From Parasitella parasitica (Eukaryota > Mucoromycota > Mucoromycetes > Mucorales > Mucoraceae): a stretch of 64,000 nt of DNA. Positions within the stretch are counted from its first letter, which is position 1. The number at the start of each line of letters is the position of its first letter. Position numbers and translations under genes: made by a program. The notes under the pieces were generated by a model, which saw only the letters and a list, made by a program, of their open reading frames with translations, had not been told where the DNA came from and did no database searches. The stretch is from contig MU619246.1 of NCBI GenBank assembly GCA_025201805.1, positions 149,519 to 213,518 on the forward strand, given 5' to 3'. Shown here piece after piece: positions 9,422 through 20,514 of the stretch.

Positions 9422-11184
9422 TTAAGAGTTTGGATAAAACTTGATGCCACAACCACCGATTGCAGTAGTCAGAAGGAGCTCTTTTGCTGCTTTCACTTTC
9501 TTGCGCTTCGTCCATTGAGGGACGGTGGCTCTTCCCTTACCTTTTCCTTCGTACTGCTCTTCAATTTCAGAATACTCATATTCTGAATCAGAATCAAGAG
9601 CCCCATTGTATACCGAGGTCTTGATCGGATATATTGGTGGTTTCGAAGGACCTCCTGGATCACGGAAAGGAACAGGACAACAAGTCGAATAATGGCCAAA
9701 GCTATTATTTGCGAAAGTGGCTACGAAAGTTGAATTGGCTTCTGGGATATTACTAGAGACTTTTCCTGTAGAATTGCAGTTTTTGGGCGAAATTGGAGAA
9801 GTTACAGGAGCAGGCTTGGCTGGTTGAACAGACAAATCATCTTTGGGAGCAGCGTTATCCATGGAAGAAGCTGCGAGGGTTGATTCGACTGTAAAAGCGT
9901 CTCGTTTGAGAGTGCAAATTTTGACTGGTGTTGGAGGACCTGGGTCAGCATTAGAAGAGACATTTCCTGAGAAAGTATTGTCCATAGGAGGAGAGCTGGA
10001 GAGTCTAGCGTAAGAAGGCTCATTTTCAGAGATAGAGATATCGGCAGGCAAGATCAAAGAGCTTTTTGATGATCCCACGTCAGATGTCGTAGTTGATCCC
10101 TTGAGTCTTTGTATCAAAGCTTGGAGAGTTTTGGCATTCCCTTCTTTAGCAATCCGAACACCTCTAATCCCCTCAATCAGCTCATTTTGTGAAGCAACAA
10201 ACTGCTCTGTGACGGTACCAGGAGCACGACCATTATTATCAGGAGCTTCATTATCTATAGAGACGTAGTTTTTGGTAAGATGATTAATCATCCCTTGATA
10301 TGTTGTGAGAATTGTTCGAAAATCGTCTTTGGCTCGATTTAGATTGTTGAAAGAGTTTTCGTATGCTGCATAGGTGGTTGCCTTCTGAGTTGATTTAGAT
10401 GGTTGTCTTTTATAGTTGGCTGGCAAGTGTTTTCGATGGTGAGCATAAATGAAATTAGAAGAATAGCCCTTTTCGTCAATGTTAATATGATTCCTACTGC
10501 TGCTATTTCCATCATTTCCGCCTCTGCTGTTGTTGTTGTTGTTGTTGTTGTCATCGTTACTTGAATCAATATCGGAACCATCGTCCAAAAAGAAGTTTCT
10601 AATGTAAGGGTAATAATTGATGGCCATCATTTGAACAGAGCGATAATTAAAGAGAACAATGGCAAGAACACAAAACCCCAGGATTACTTCAAGTCCAAGT
10701 AGGTTGGATTGTTTGTAGTCAAAAGGGCCCTTCAAACCCAAGTTGTCATCGACCGTAAGATTTCCTATCCAAGAATCATTTGAAAGGGAAATTTTCTTGA
10801 AAAATGAGGGCACTACCGAGACAAGCAAATTAGGCTGGCAGTGGTTCACCACTATTGATGAATATGCGCTATTAGTATGCTTTCTTGCCTGACTGAAAAA
10901 AAAAAAAAAAAAAATTGAGGATAATTACATTGGTAAGTGTTCAGCTGATAGAAGATTGCCTGGTAAAAGTTGTCGGACATAGCCTCAATGTATAAAGTCT
11001 CAGGAACAGACACTGTTGAAAGAAGTTTCAAGTCGTGACACAATTGAAAAACTACATCTAATGTTAGTATGTGCTGGTTTCACGCATACAACGAATAAAG
11101 CTTACAGAGCTTCCTGGGTCCAAATAAAAAATACAATGCTGAAATGCTCAAGACACCAACTGATGCGTGCAAGGTGCTCATCAT
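9422..11184 (-). CDS. Unrecognised two-TM membrane protein with long disordered cytosolic tail
   Basis: Three inferred exons (11184-11106, 11057-10929, 10851-9422; frame closes, 545 aa). The last intron has a perfect TACTAAT branch site. The N-terminus (MMSTLHASVGVLSISALYFL) looks like a signal peptide or signal anchor. A second hydrophobic segment near residues 115-140 (GLEVILGFCVLAIVLF) is a clear membrane span. Between them is a ~90-residue presumably lumenal region. The remaining ~400 residues are Ser/Asn/Pro-rich, with a poly-Asn stretch and a basic patch (GKGKGRATVPQW, KRKKVKAAKEL) near the end. I recognise no domain and do not assign a function. The residual Met at 10852 is not the true start because upstream exons join in frame. 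Confidence 0.65.
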
Positions 11185-12964
11185 GGTTTTATCTTGGAAA
11201 GACGGGGGGAAAAAAAATTAGGCTTGTATTGGCAATTACTTCACTCTCTTTATATAAGAAAAAAAAACTGCGTTGTTGATTGTAGTCATTGTTGTGCTTG
11301 ATTATTGTCTTAGAAATAAAAAATTAATATACTAAAAAATAAAAGAAAAGTTAATGAAGCCTTTGAAATGTTTTTTATGTACACTTGATATAACCGTAAT
11401 ATTCGATATGAGAGATTGCAATATGCCAAACATTTCTAAATTGAATAATAACTAGGTTGCAAACAAGTAAACCTACACTCTTGTGTACTTTTTAATTACT
11501 TTACTCACTAAATTACAAATACATACAAGTGGCTCATTCATTGCTCATTAAATATTTGTTTGGCATATATTTCATCTACAGGATCCGCGTTTCTAGAAAA
11601 ATACAAAAATAATCAAGCATTTCTATAAAGTTTGCCAAAGGAGAAAATAAGACGACTTGAAACAAATATTAAACTTTTTAAAGACGACAGTAGGCAACTT
11701 AAAAAAGTTGCCAGCACTCCTTATTATACCTTAATATTGCACTTTCACTGAATTGGTAAAGGCCTGCACTCTCTAGTTGAATCTCTCCGCAATTATCATA
11801 CATGGTAACATTAGTTGATCCTATCATGAAAAGATGTAAAGGGATACACAGTATTCGTATGGTAAATGCATATTTATTAAGAGAGATCACAATTTGATGG
11901 TCCATTTCTCAACATTTGCTGCATAAGATACGTTTTGTGTGAGGAACATCATTTAAAAGTGAAGGAAGACTTTGCATGGAAGATTTTTTATTCTGAATTG
12001 TGCATTTTACATGTGCGGTATTCTGGATTCAGTTCGAATGTCAACAATAGATGTTTCTTGTAATTCAGAGGCCCATACAGCATAGATATTCCATAAAGTG
12101 GATAATAAAGGCTATGTATTTCTATTTGCAAAATTAAAAATTGTAAATTTGGGATAGATTGTCTAAATAAAGTACCTTTAGTGTTAGTTATTTTGTTCAT
12201 TTGAAACCATTAGTTCCGCAGAAGCAGATTACCACTAGTTGGACATGTGAGTTTTTTCAATCAAGGCTTTGAGTTTCTTTATGGTATGGACGTAAAGATT
12301 ATATTATTTTGTAGTGTTCAAGGGTTAAAAAAAATTGTTCTGGATGTATTCGACGAACACTTTGGATCTACATAAACTACAAAAATGTAGTTTTGTGATG
12401 GCGAAAAAGAACATATTAGGGTTGCCGAATTAACGTTATCTGTTTTTGGAAGCTCAGGGCGTTTTTTATAGCCCACTTGATTAATTAATTGCTTGCGCAC
12501 GAATAATGCACAAATATGTATAGCAATCCTTGATTTATTAAAACGCGAATACATATTTACAAGGCTCGTTTTATATAAAACTAAGCGAATAGTATGCTTA
12601 CATTACAAAAATTCATGTTGCTCACAAAACAGATGTCAATAATGATATATTGTATAACTGTGACCAAGGTAAATTGAAGCTTTGAGCAGGAGCGAGAGAC
12701 GTCATGAATTAAGTGGTTAGATTCTACATTTAATGGAAAATGCATTCATGCTGTATGATTTTCTGCAACATGTGAATTCTTCTTTTGTTAATTCCTACAG
12801 TGAAACGTGGTAGTATGTAAATGTTATCTACAAACTGTGAACCAATAACACAAAATAGAGTTAATACCGTAATAATAATTAAAGTAGCATAAATTCTCAC
12901 CCAACATGCAGCATTTAATTTCCCTTCTTTTCTTTCACTCCTTTCCAACTTAAAGCCTGTCATC
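11185..12964. other. 1.8 kb intergenic, no recognisable gene
   Basis: AT-rich. Three minus-strand ORFs of 68-78 codons (12318-12554, 11988-12200, 11699-11905) lie in the same direction and could be exons or remains of one gene, but none has a motif I know and no clean splice chain was found. Confidence 0.4.
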
Positions 12965-15061
12965 ATGGTTATACATTCACCTCTTCCTGATATCAAAGTC
13001 CCTGAAACTGGCATTCTGCAGTTTTTGTTTAAAGACAATCCTCACCATATCCCACAAGACCGTAAAATACTCATTGATGCATTGTCTGGAGAGAGCTTGA
13101 CTTATGGAAAACTCAAGGACGACATTTTTCGTTTTGCTGCTACACTTCAGGACAAGTTTGGCTTCGAGCGTGGCGACGTTGTCGCTATTTACTCTCCCAA
13201 TCAGGTTTGTAAACAAACAGAGGTGTCTACATAAACACTGACAAATATCGTCACCATTCAATAGGTAGATTATTCGGTGCCTTTACTAGGTACTATTGCA
13301 GCCGGTAAGTCAACCAGATATATACTATGAACTTCAATATTGATACGAGGTATCCTGTAATCAGGCGGCTCTACTACACCTGCAAATCCTGCATATACAC
13401 CCAAAGAACTTGCCTATCAAATGGAAATGACTAGTGCCAAAATATTGATTGCACATCCATCCAACCTCGAGCTAGCTTTAGTAGCAGCAGATATGGTAGG
13501 TCTTTCAAAGGAACGCATCTTTGTTTTTGGCGGAGCAGCTGTCAACGGAGTGTTGCCTTACTACCAAGTATTCTTGAATGAGCGTCGTGCTACGCCTGTC
13601 GAATTCACAGCGGAAGAAGCGAAAGACTCTGTTGCGTATCTCTGCTTCTCCTCTGGTACTACCGGTAAGTTGGGAGGAGTCTGGACATTCAGATCCTGGT
13701 TATAATAGCTATTCTAACCCTTTGGATGCCCTATGAGTAGGTAAAAGTAAGGGTGTAATGACAACGTAAGTATCAGTGGTAGCCTGCCCTGTCATATACA
13801 ACGTGTATAATTGACTTGATGATATCGTAGACATTCTAATATTACATCCAATGTGTTGCAATACTTTACTTTGGATCGTGCGTTTATCAACGCAGACAAG
13901 GATACCGTACTTGGTGTTTTACCCTTTTACCATATGTTTGCACTTTCGGTTCTGCTGCATTCCATGTTGTATATGGGCATCCCTCTTTATGTCATGCCCC
14001 AATTCGATCTCGCCCAGTTTTGCAAAGTTGTTCAAGAGCATAAAATCACCTTTTCTGCGCTTGTACCGCCTATCATATTGCTTTTAGCCAAGAGCCCCAT
14101 TATCGATCAACATGATTTGACTTCCTTGAAGCTTGTTATTTGTGGGGCTGCCCCTTTGGGCAAGGATTTATCTCAGCAAGTTAGAAAGAGAATCCCTACA
14201 ATGATTGTCAAACAAGGCTATGGACTTACAGAGACTTCCCCATGTGCTGTCATAGAGCCTACTGATCGTGTTGTTGATGGTAAGAGCTAACCAGCATGGC
14301 GTTTAATATATATAAAACATTTTACACATATACCAAATAGGGTCAACTGGTATTCTTATGTCTAATATGACAGCAAAGATTGTCAATGAAGAAGGTAAAG
14401 GTAAGTATATCATGATAAAATAAAACTATTGCTTTGGAATGTCTTATTAATAATACCGTACAACTATACCGTAGAGGTTGATACCGGCGAGCGTGGCGAA
14501 TTATGGCTCAGAGGTCCAAATATCATGAAGGTACAAACATGAGCAACATTTACATATGAGTATTCCTCACACAGCACGTTGCTTTAAAAGGGCTACATTA
14601 ACAACCCTGAAGCGACTGCGGATTGCATTGATAACGAAGGGTACTTTCACTCTGGCGATGTTGCGGCCCACGACAAAAGCGGCCACTTTTTCATCGTAGA
14701 TCGTATCAAGGAGTTGATCAAATACAAGGGCTTCCAAGTGCCACCTGCAGAGCTAGAGGCGATTTTGCTCAATTCCCCCATTGTTGCTGATTGTGCCGTA
14801 ATTGGAGTATATGATGCAGAGCAGGCCACTGAGCTTCCTCGCGGTTACATCAAACTAAAGCCGAACATCCCAGAAAGCGAAAAAACCGCCAAAATCATCA
14901 AGAAGTTTGTTTCAGATCAAGTCGTCCATTACAAACAACTGCGCTCTATCAGGTTCATTAAAGAGATCCCGAAAAGCCCTTCTGGCAAAATCCTCAGAAG
15001 AATCCTTCGAGATAATGCAGCAGAAGAAGAAAAGCAAATGAATTTGAAAAATAAACTTTGA
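12965..15061 (+). CDS. 4-coumarate-CoA ligase-like acyl-CoA synthetase (ANL superfamily)
   Basis: Eight inferred exons (12965-13204, 13265-13304, 13365-13664, 13741-13765, 13831-14279, 14341-14400, 14475-14530, 14591-15061; frame closes, 546 aa). ANL core motifs are all present: the P-loop-like SSGTTGKSKGVM (assembled across a 25-nt exon), YGLTETSP, GERGELWLRGPNIMKGY, GYFHSGDV, DRIKELIKYKGFQVPP and the catalytic-lysine motif PKSPSGKILRR. These enzymes adenylate a carboxylic acid and transfer it to CoA. In non-plant organisms the 4CL-like branch usually acts on fatty or aromatic acids, often in peroxisomes. The C-terminus is NKL, a possible variant PTS1. The exact substrate cannot be read from sequence. 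The MFS gene 400 bp downstream is on the same strand, but a functional link is not implied. Confidence 0.88.
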
Positions 15062-15462
15062 TAGAATCGCCTTGTGCAAAGCGATATTAATGTTTGCTAC
15101 GTAGCTGTTCAATAAGCTTGCAAGACATGTATATTACTCAAGTGCCATTTTTAACTGTTCATACGTTTTTCAAGTAACTGGTGGAGTGCGATGTAAAGTT
15201 GAAAATAATTGGGAGCACTGTCAATAGCCGTTACATATTAGAAGCTTGTGCATAATTGTTTTTTATAAAAAAAAGAATTATATGGTGAAAATTTACTGAT
15301 TCCAGTCAAATTATCCATTAGCTCACCGAGGAAACGGGATATAGCTGAACCTGTCAAACCTAAAAAAAATTTGTCGCTCTGAAACAGAAGTCTGTAAAAG
15401 AAACATCTGCGTATTCCTCTTGATTGCTAATAACGTTTTTTTTTCTCCCATTTGACTACAGG
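15062..15462. other. Intergenic between acyl-CoA synthetase and MFS genes
   Basis: No gene seen; 400 bp of AT-rich sequence that must hold the 3' end of one gene and the promoter of the next. Confidence 0.5.
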
Positions 15463-15740
15463 ATGCCACCATCAACCAGCTTGGAGACTCGCGATGCACA
15501 CATTGACAATGGAATTTCAAGGAGAACATCAGTTGCTGCGACATTGAGTAGCGAACGAACAGCCAATCTAGAAAAAGAATTAGACAATACAAACATTGAC
15601 GATACTGGAATGGAGAGAAATCCGACAAAGAAAAACAATCTCTTTTTGACATTTGGTGGTCTACAAATTGCATTGTTTTTAGCTGCGCTTGACAGGTAAA
15701 CATTGACCATCGACCCATACATACGCAGAGACTTATGTTT

Positions 15741-15771
<31 letters not shown>

Positions 15772-15773
15772 AT

Positions 15774-15824
<51 letters not shown>

Positions 15825-17880
15825 TTTTTTTTTTTTTATATTACTTAGTACTATTGTTTCTACAGCCCTGCCTCGCATTGGATCCGAATTCAACCAAATG
15901 TCGATTGTAGCTTGGGTTGCTACTGCTTATATCCTGACATTTGACGCTTTTCGTAAGTCTTTGTAAAGCACTACGCATTTTACTGCATACCAATGACACA
16001 TAACATATGTTCAGAGCCACTTTTTGCAAAATTTTCTGATATTTTCGGCAGAAAATGGATTCTAATATTTGGGATTGTCATATTCTTACTAGGCTCAGTG
16101 CTCTGCGGCGCTGCCAAGGTAGTGTCTGTTGCCATAAAGATGGTTTATTTTGTCCCCTTACGTATTGTGCTGTGTAGAATATGATCATGTTGATTGTTTG
16201 TAGAGCCATTGCTGGTATCGGCGGTGCTGGCATCTTTTCAATGGTAACGTTTTTTTCTATGCGCCTTTCTTGATCAATACTTACTCGATATTAGGTCTTT
16301 ATCATCATCGCTGATTTGGTTCCACTTGAGAAAAGAGGAAGTTATCAAGGGTTAGTCGACGTTATTATAAACCATAATATGCCTTATCCACCATCTGTTT
16401 GTCTAGTATTGTCAATGCTGTTTTTGCTCTGTCCAGCGTATTTGGGCCCTTGATTGGAGTATGTTTACCGACAACAGGAATAGGATAATTATTGTTTACT
16501 GATAAAAAAAGTTGCACGTGTTGAAATAGGGAAGCTTCACTGACTATGTAACTTGGCGCTGGAATTTCTACATCAAGTAAGTAATATCTGTGATCTCGAG
16601 TTGGTTAGGCAGATCTGTTTACAAACATTTATCTATACAAGTTTGCCCATTGGTGCAGTTGCCCTGGCTGTTTTAACATTCTTTTTGCATCTACCGGTTC
16701 CTAAGGGTGACCTCAAGGACAAGCTCAAGCGGATCGATTATGTTGGTACCCTGATTGTTCTTGCGTTTGCCACTCTCTTCTTGCTGGCTATGAATTTCGG
16801 CGGCCAGACATTTCCCTGGAAGTCTGCAGCTGTCATTGTTCCTTTAGTCTTGACAGGTCTTTTGGTCGCTCTGCTAATTTTTATTGAGGGCAAGGTTGCT
16901 GAGCCTTTGCTGCCTCCTCGTTTGTTCAAGAACCGCACTATTTCTGCCGTTTTAGCTACTAATTGGTTCTTTGGCATGACGTTTTTCAGTATGGTGTATT
17001 ATCTTCCAATCTACTTTCAGGTTGTTCGAGAAGACTCGGCCATGTGGTCTGGTATTCGCTTGATTCCTATGGAGCTACTGATTGCTGTCTTTTCTACTAT
17101 CTCTGGCCTGTTTATCTCAAAGACTGGTATTTTCAAGCCTCTATTACCAATCGGTATGGGGCTGCTTACCTTGTGTGTTGGCTTAATATCCTTGTTTGGT
17201 CAAGATACTTTGTTTTCAGAGATCTACGGTATCACAGTTATTGGAGGAAGCGGTCTCGGCTTCATGTTTTCGTCTGCTATCATTGCCCTGCAAGCTTCAG
17301 CTGAGCCTAGGGATATTGCCGTAGTTACAGGCCTCGGCAACTTTTCAAGAGTAAGCTTTTATTTGTTCATGGCACAGCAATGCTGATACATTGTTTTTAG
17401 ATACTTGGCGGTGCTTTAGGCGTGGCGATCTCGTCTGCTATTTTAAATTCAAGCTTGGCCCAGGACCTTACTGCTCTCGTTCCTGCTGATGTCGTTCAAA
17501 ATGTGTTGGCTTCTTCTGAATATGTGAGACATGGTTGTCCTCCAGAGTACGTCCAGGATGTCTTGGATTGCTATCTTGATGCTCTTCGGCTGATATGGTA
17601 CGTAATGACTGCCATGTGTGGTGTTGGTTTTTTCCTGTCGCTCTTCGTCAAACCTGCTCCTATTCTCAAGGCAGACCAAAAGCAACAAAGCGACGCAAGT
17701 GCTGACAGGGATGCCACTGCTGATGCTAAGATTGAAACACCTTGTGCTTTCATTGATCATGAAACTCACCCTGATCACGTCAAAGAAAGTGTCCTCGCCA
17801 TTGATATGCAACCATCAAAGGATCAAGTTGCTGCTCACCATCACCATGACGATGGCGCAAATTTGAACAAAAGAAACTAG
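15463..17880 (+). CDS. MFS drug:H+ antiporter, DHA2-type (14 TM)
   Basis: Nine inferred exons (15463-15695, 15849-15952, 16015-16118, 16178-16243, 16295-16350, 16407-16458, 16530-16576, 16642-17350, 17401-17880; frame closes, 616 aa). Family marks: a TM1 ending STIVSTALPRI, motif A-like FSDIFGRKW, a glycine-rich TM4 (RAIAGIGGAGIFSM), motif C-like GPLIGGSFTD with WRWNFYIN, then many hydrophobic spans. The WRWxFyIN block and length point to the 14-spanner DHA2 branch, which exports drugs, toxins or dyes or takes up siderophores at the plasma or vacuolar membrane. The N-terminal ~60 residues and the His-rich C-terminal ~70 residues (HHHHDDG) are cytosolic. Intron 1 is unusual: it is mostly poly(T). 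Confidence 0.88.
15745..15837 (+). repeat. Poly(T) tract inside MFS intron 1
   Basis: T runs of 27 (15745-15771), 44 (15776-15819) and 16 (15822-15837) broken only by TA-type interruptions. They fill more than half of the 153-nt intron between the DR and STIVSTALP codons. Length is likely unstable in the population and in the assembly. Confidence 0.9.
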
Positions 17881-18566
17881 CGTTCCTCTCTTGTTTCCTT
17901 AACCCTACTTAGAGTACTGTCTCGACATCTGTCGTTAATACGTTTGTAAATAGCCATTCTAATAATTTCCCCCAATGTATAAATTAACCTTAAATTTGAA
18001 GTTTTGAACAACAAGTAGTAAACTTTTTTTTTGCAAGTAAGCAAGCAAGCAAGCAATCAAGCGCAAGCTTATTAGAAGTTTTTACATTCAGAGCAGGCAT
18101 CACCATATATGTAGCCGAGTTGCGCCATTTTGCCGCAAAAAGAATCTCTTTAAGGACATTTAATAATTATGACCTCGTCCAGTACGCAGATCTTTATAAA
18201 TACAACTTTCACGAGTTAAAAATTTACAAGCATCACTCTACATGCAGATTAAATGCAGAATACCATTTTGCATGAAAAAGCAGCGTTTTTGGGTGAGCCA
18301 ACATTTAATCCATCAATATGAGAGGGAGCGAGAAAGATTGATTTATCCAACATAATCATGCAAATAGTTGTATTGAGCATATGAACATAAAGGACACTGC
18401 TTAGCACACAGTTTCAATCTATATTTAGTCGAGAGGGAGGTGTGAATGATAGCATTTCAAATGCAGTGGCTTGGCAGTCTAAAAACCTGTATAAATACTA
18501 GTGGAAATCTCATTTATCTCTCGCTTCTTTTCTTTCTGTACTTTTTCTTTTCTTTATACGTATTTC
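17881..18566. other. Intergenic; promoter side of the PacC gene
   Basis: No gene. Holds an AAGC-type tetranucleotide repeat around 18033-18067, a TATAAATA box at 18490-18497 about 70 bp before the PacC ATG, and a GCCAAG core (minus strand, 18470-18475) matching the PacC binding consensus GCCARG. Auto-regulation is possible, but one hexamer is weak evidence. Confidence 0.45.
18490..18497 (+). promoter_or_regulatory. TATA-like box upstream of the PacC gene
   Basis: TATAAATA 70 bp ahead of the chosen start codon, followed by a pyrimidine-rich stretch typical of fungal transcription starts. Confidence 0.4.
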
Positions 18567-20514
18567 ATGAATAACACAAGATATAACTGTCGCTGGGAGA
18601 ACTGTAGCAAAATTTACATTGACCCCGAACATCTCTACAGCCATTTAACAAACGATCATGTCGGTCGAAAGTCGACTGGTAATCTGTGCTTAACTTGCCA
18701 CTGGGAAGATTGCGATGTATCTGTCATAAAGAGAGACCACATCACTAGCCACCTTCGTGTGCACGTTCCTTTAAAGCCTCACCATTGCAACGTAAGTGTG
18801 TCTACATGTATATGATTGTTGTTGTTGTTGTTTTTTTTTTTTCTTCCAGTCTTGAATTAAATCACCCTCATTTAGTTTTGTGAGAAATCTTTTAAGCGTC
18901 CTCAAGACTTGAAGAAGCATGAAAGAATACACAACGACGAAAATGTTGCATCTGCTAAACCCCGGGCCAATCGCTCGTCAGGGTACATGGCACCTCTTAC
19001 ACCTCCAAGACAAGCTGATATGTCGCTATCACCCAACCCAACTGTAATTAGCCATGCTTCTTTGCAAGTGCCTATTTCACCTCCTCATAGTAGTAGTACA
19101 TATTCTGAAGGTAAATACAAACACATTTACTCATCACTATTTTTGACTTACAACTATTTTTCCCTCAGACAGCTGGATGCAGCAACAACAGCATTCTGCT
19201 GTATCGCCCTCATCTGACTGCTACCATAGCTTCAACAGCGCTAGCTCTCCATCAATCAAACACGAGCCCTCCACTCCTTATTCTCTACCCAATTTTATAC
19301 CTGATGATATCATGAACAATTTGATGTTTGTAGACGAAAGTTCAAACCAGCTGAAAACTGAGTACAATTCAGGTAGAAATCTATTTTTAGTCGACGATAT
19401 ATTAAAGCTCACTGAATGCATTGTATATTTAGAAATGATAAACAGCCTCGATATGTTCCAGAATCTGGTAGATAACGGTTCTATCAGCCCAAATTCGCTC
19501 AGTGTGAATAACGAAGAGCAGCTGAACAACTTCAACCTTTGGTTAGCTCAGCTTACCGAGAGCATTGAGGGCGGGGTGGCTGCATCAACTACTGCTACGA
19601 CTAGTGCGACTAATGCATCATATGATTACCCTGCTGTAAAACAACAACAACAACAACAGCAACCCCCACAACCACAACAAACAAATTACGCTGATATGCT
19701 GCTCCAGTTTAACGGCAATTTACCAATAAATGACACTAGTTTATATCCTACTGCAAATGCTGCAAGCAATCCAGAGCAAGACATGTACGTTCGGTCTCAA
19801 CCTATCATGCAATCTTCGACTATGGACTACAATCCTACAACTCCCTCAAAACTCTATGGTGATTACAGCTTTCCAATAATGGACACAACAGCGACGTACA
19901 GTTACTCAAGTGACTTGCCCCAAATGAACGGAATGCGGCACCATTATGTCAATGTACCTGGGATCGTCAACACCAACAATTACTTTACTCCTGACCTTCG
20001 AACCACACACAATTTGGGCAGTTCAAAGGACGATGTCAAATACAAGAGATCGCCCGTCGATGCAGAATCCAAAGAAGAAAAGGCTGCCGAACCATTTAAG
20101 CCTGTCAAACCTACTTTGGTTGAATCCAAAAAGAACGTTACGACCATGATGAATGTGTTTGCTAGCGCAGATGATGTGAATACCACCAAGAAGACGTGCT
20201 CCTCTTCATCGTCTTCCACGGTTGCTTCTTCCGTCGTCGCTGGTGATGAAACCGACAAGCAGCAGTCCCGTGCCAAGAAATCACCCGTAAGTAACGATGT
20301 CTTGGATCTCTTGGTGAGTGATATGTCAGACTTGGCCATCAAGAAAGAGGAACAAACCGACAGCAAGGAATTATTGTATCCAATTGCAGACAAATCCAAA
20401 TTAGAGAAGCACCAACAATTATTGAAACAGTTGAGCCAATGGGTCAATAAGAATTATAAAGACCAGCATAAATCCGTTGATGTATCTTCACCCTCATCTG
20501 TTCAAGTAAAGTAA
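18567..20514 (+). CDS. PacC/Rim101-family alkaline-pH response transcription factor
   Basis: Three inferred exons (18567-18791, 18876-19110, 19169-20514; frame closes, 601 aa). Three C2H2 fingers open the protein in the PacC arrangement: finger 1 [10 protein letters not shown] with H-x4-H, finger 2 [19 protein letters not shown], and the DNA-contacting finger 3 [20 protein letters not shown]. The HVPLKPHHC linker between fingers 2 and 3 is nearly invariant in PacC. In ascomycetes PacC is activated by proteolytic removal of its C-terminus through the Pal/Rim pathway and then activates alkaline genes. The long C-terminus here is Ser/Thr/Gln-rich with no domain I can identify; the processing site cannot be placed. 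I chose ATG 18567 over an in-frame upstream ATG (18501) because the latter adds a non-conserved hydrophobic leader. Confidence 0.88.

Noticed and set aside
15456-15966. Poly-Lys and poly-Phe ORFs across the MFS intron
   Set aside because: Produced by translation of the poly(T) run.
12965-17880. Secondary-metabolite cluster (acyl-CoA ligase plus MFS exporter plus nearby PacC)
   Set aside because: No backbone synthase or tailoring enzyme is present; the adjacency alone is not enough.
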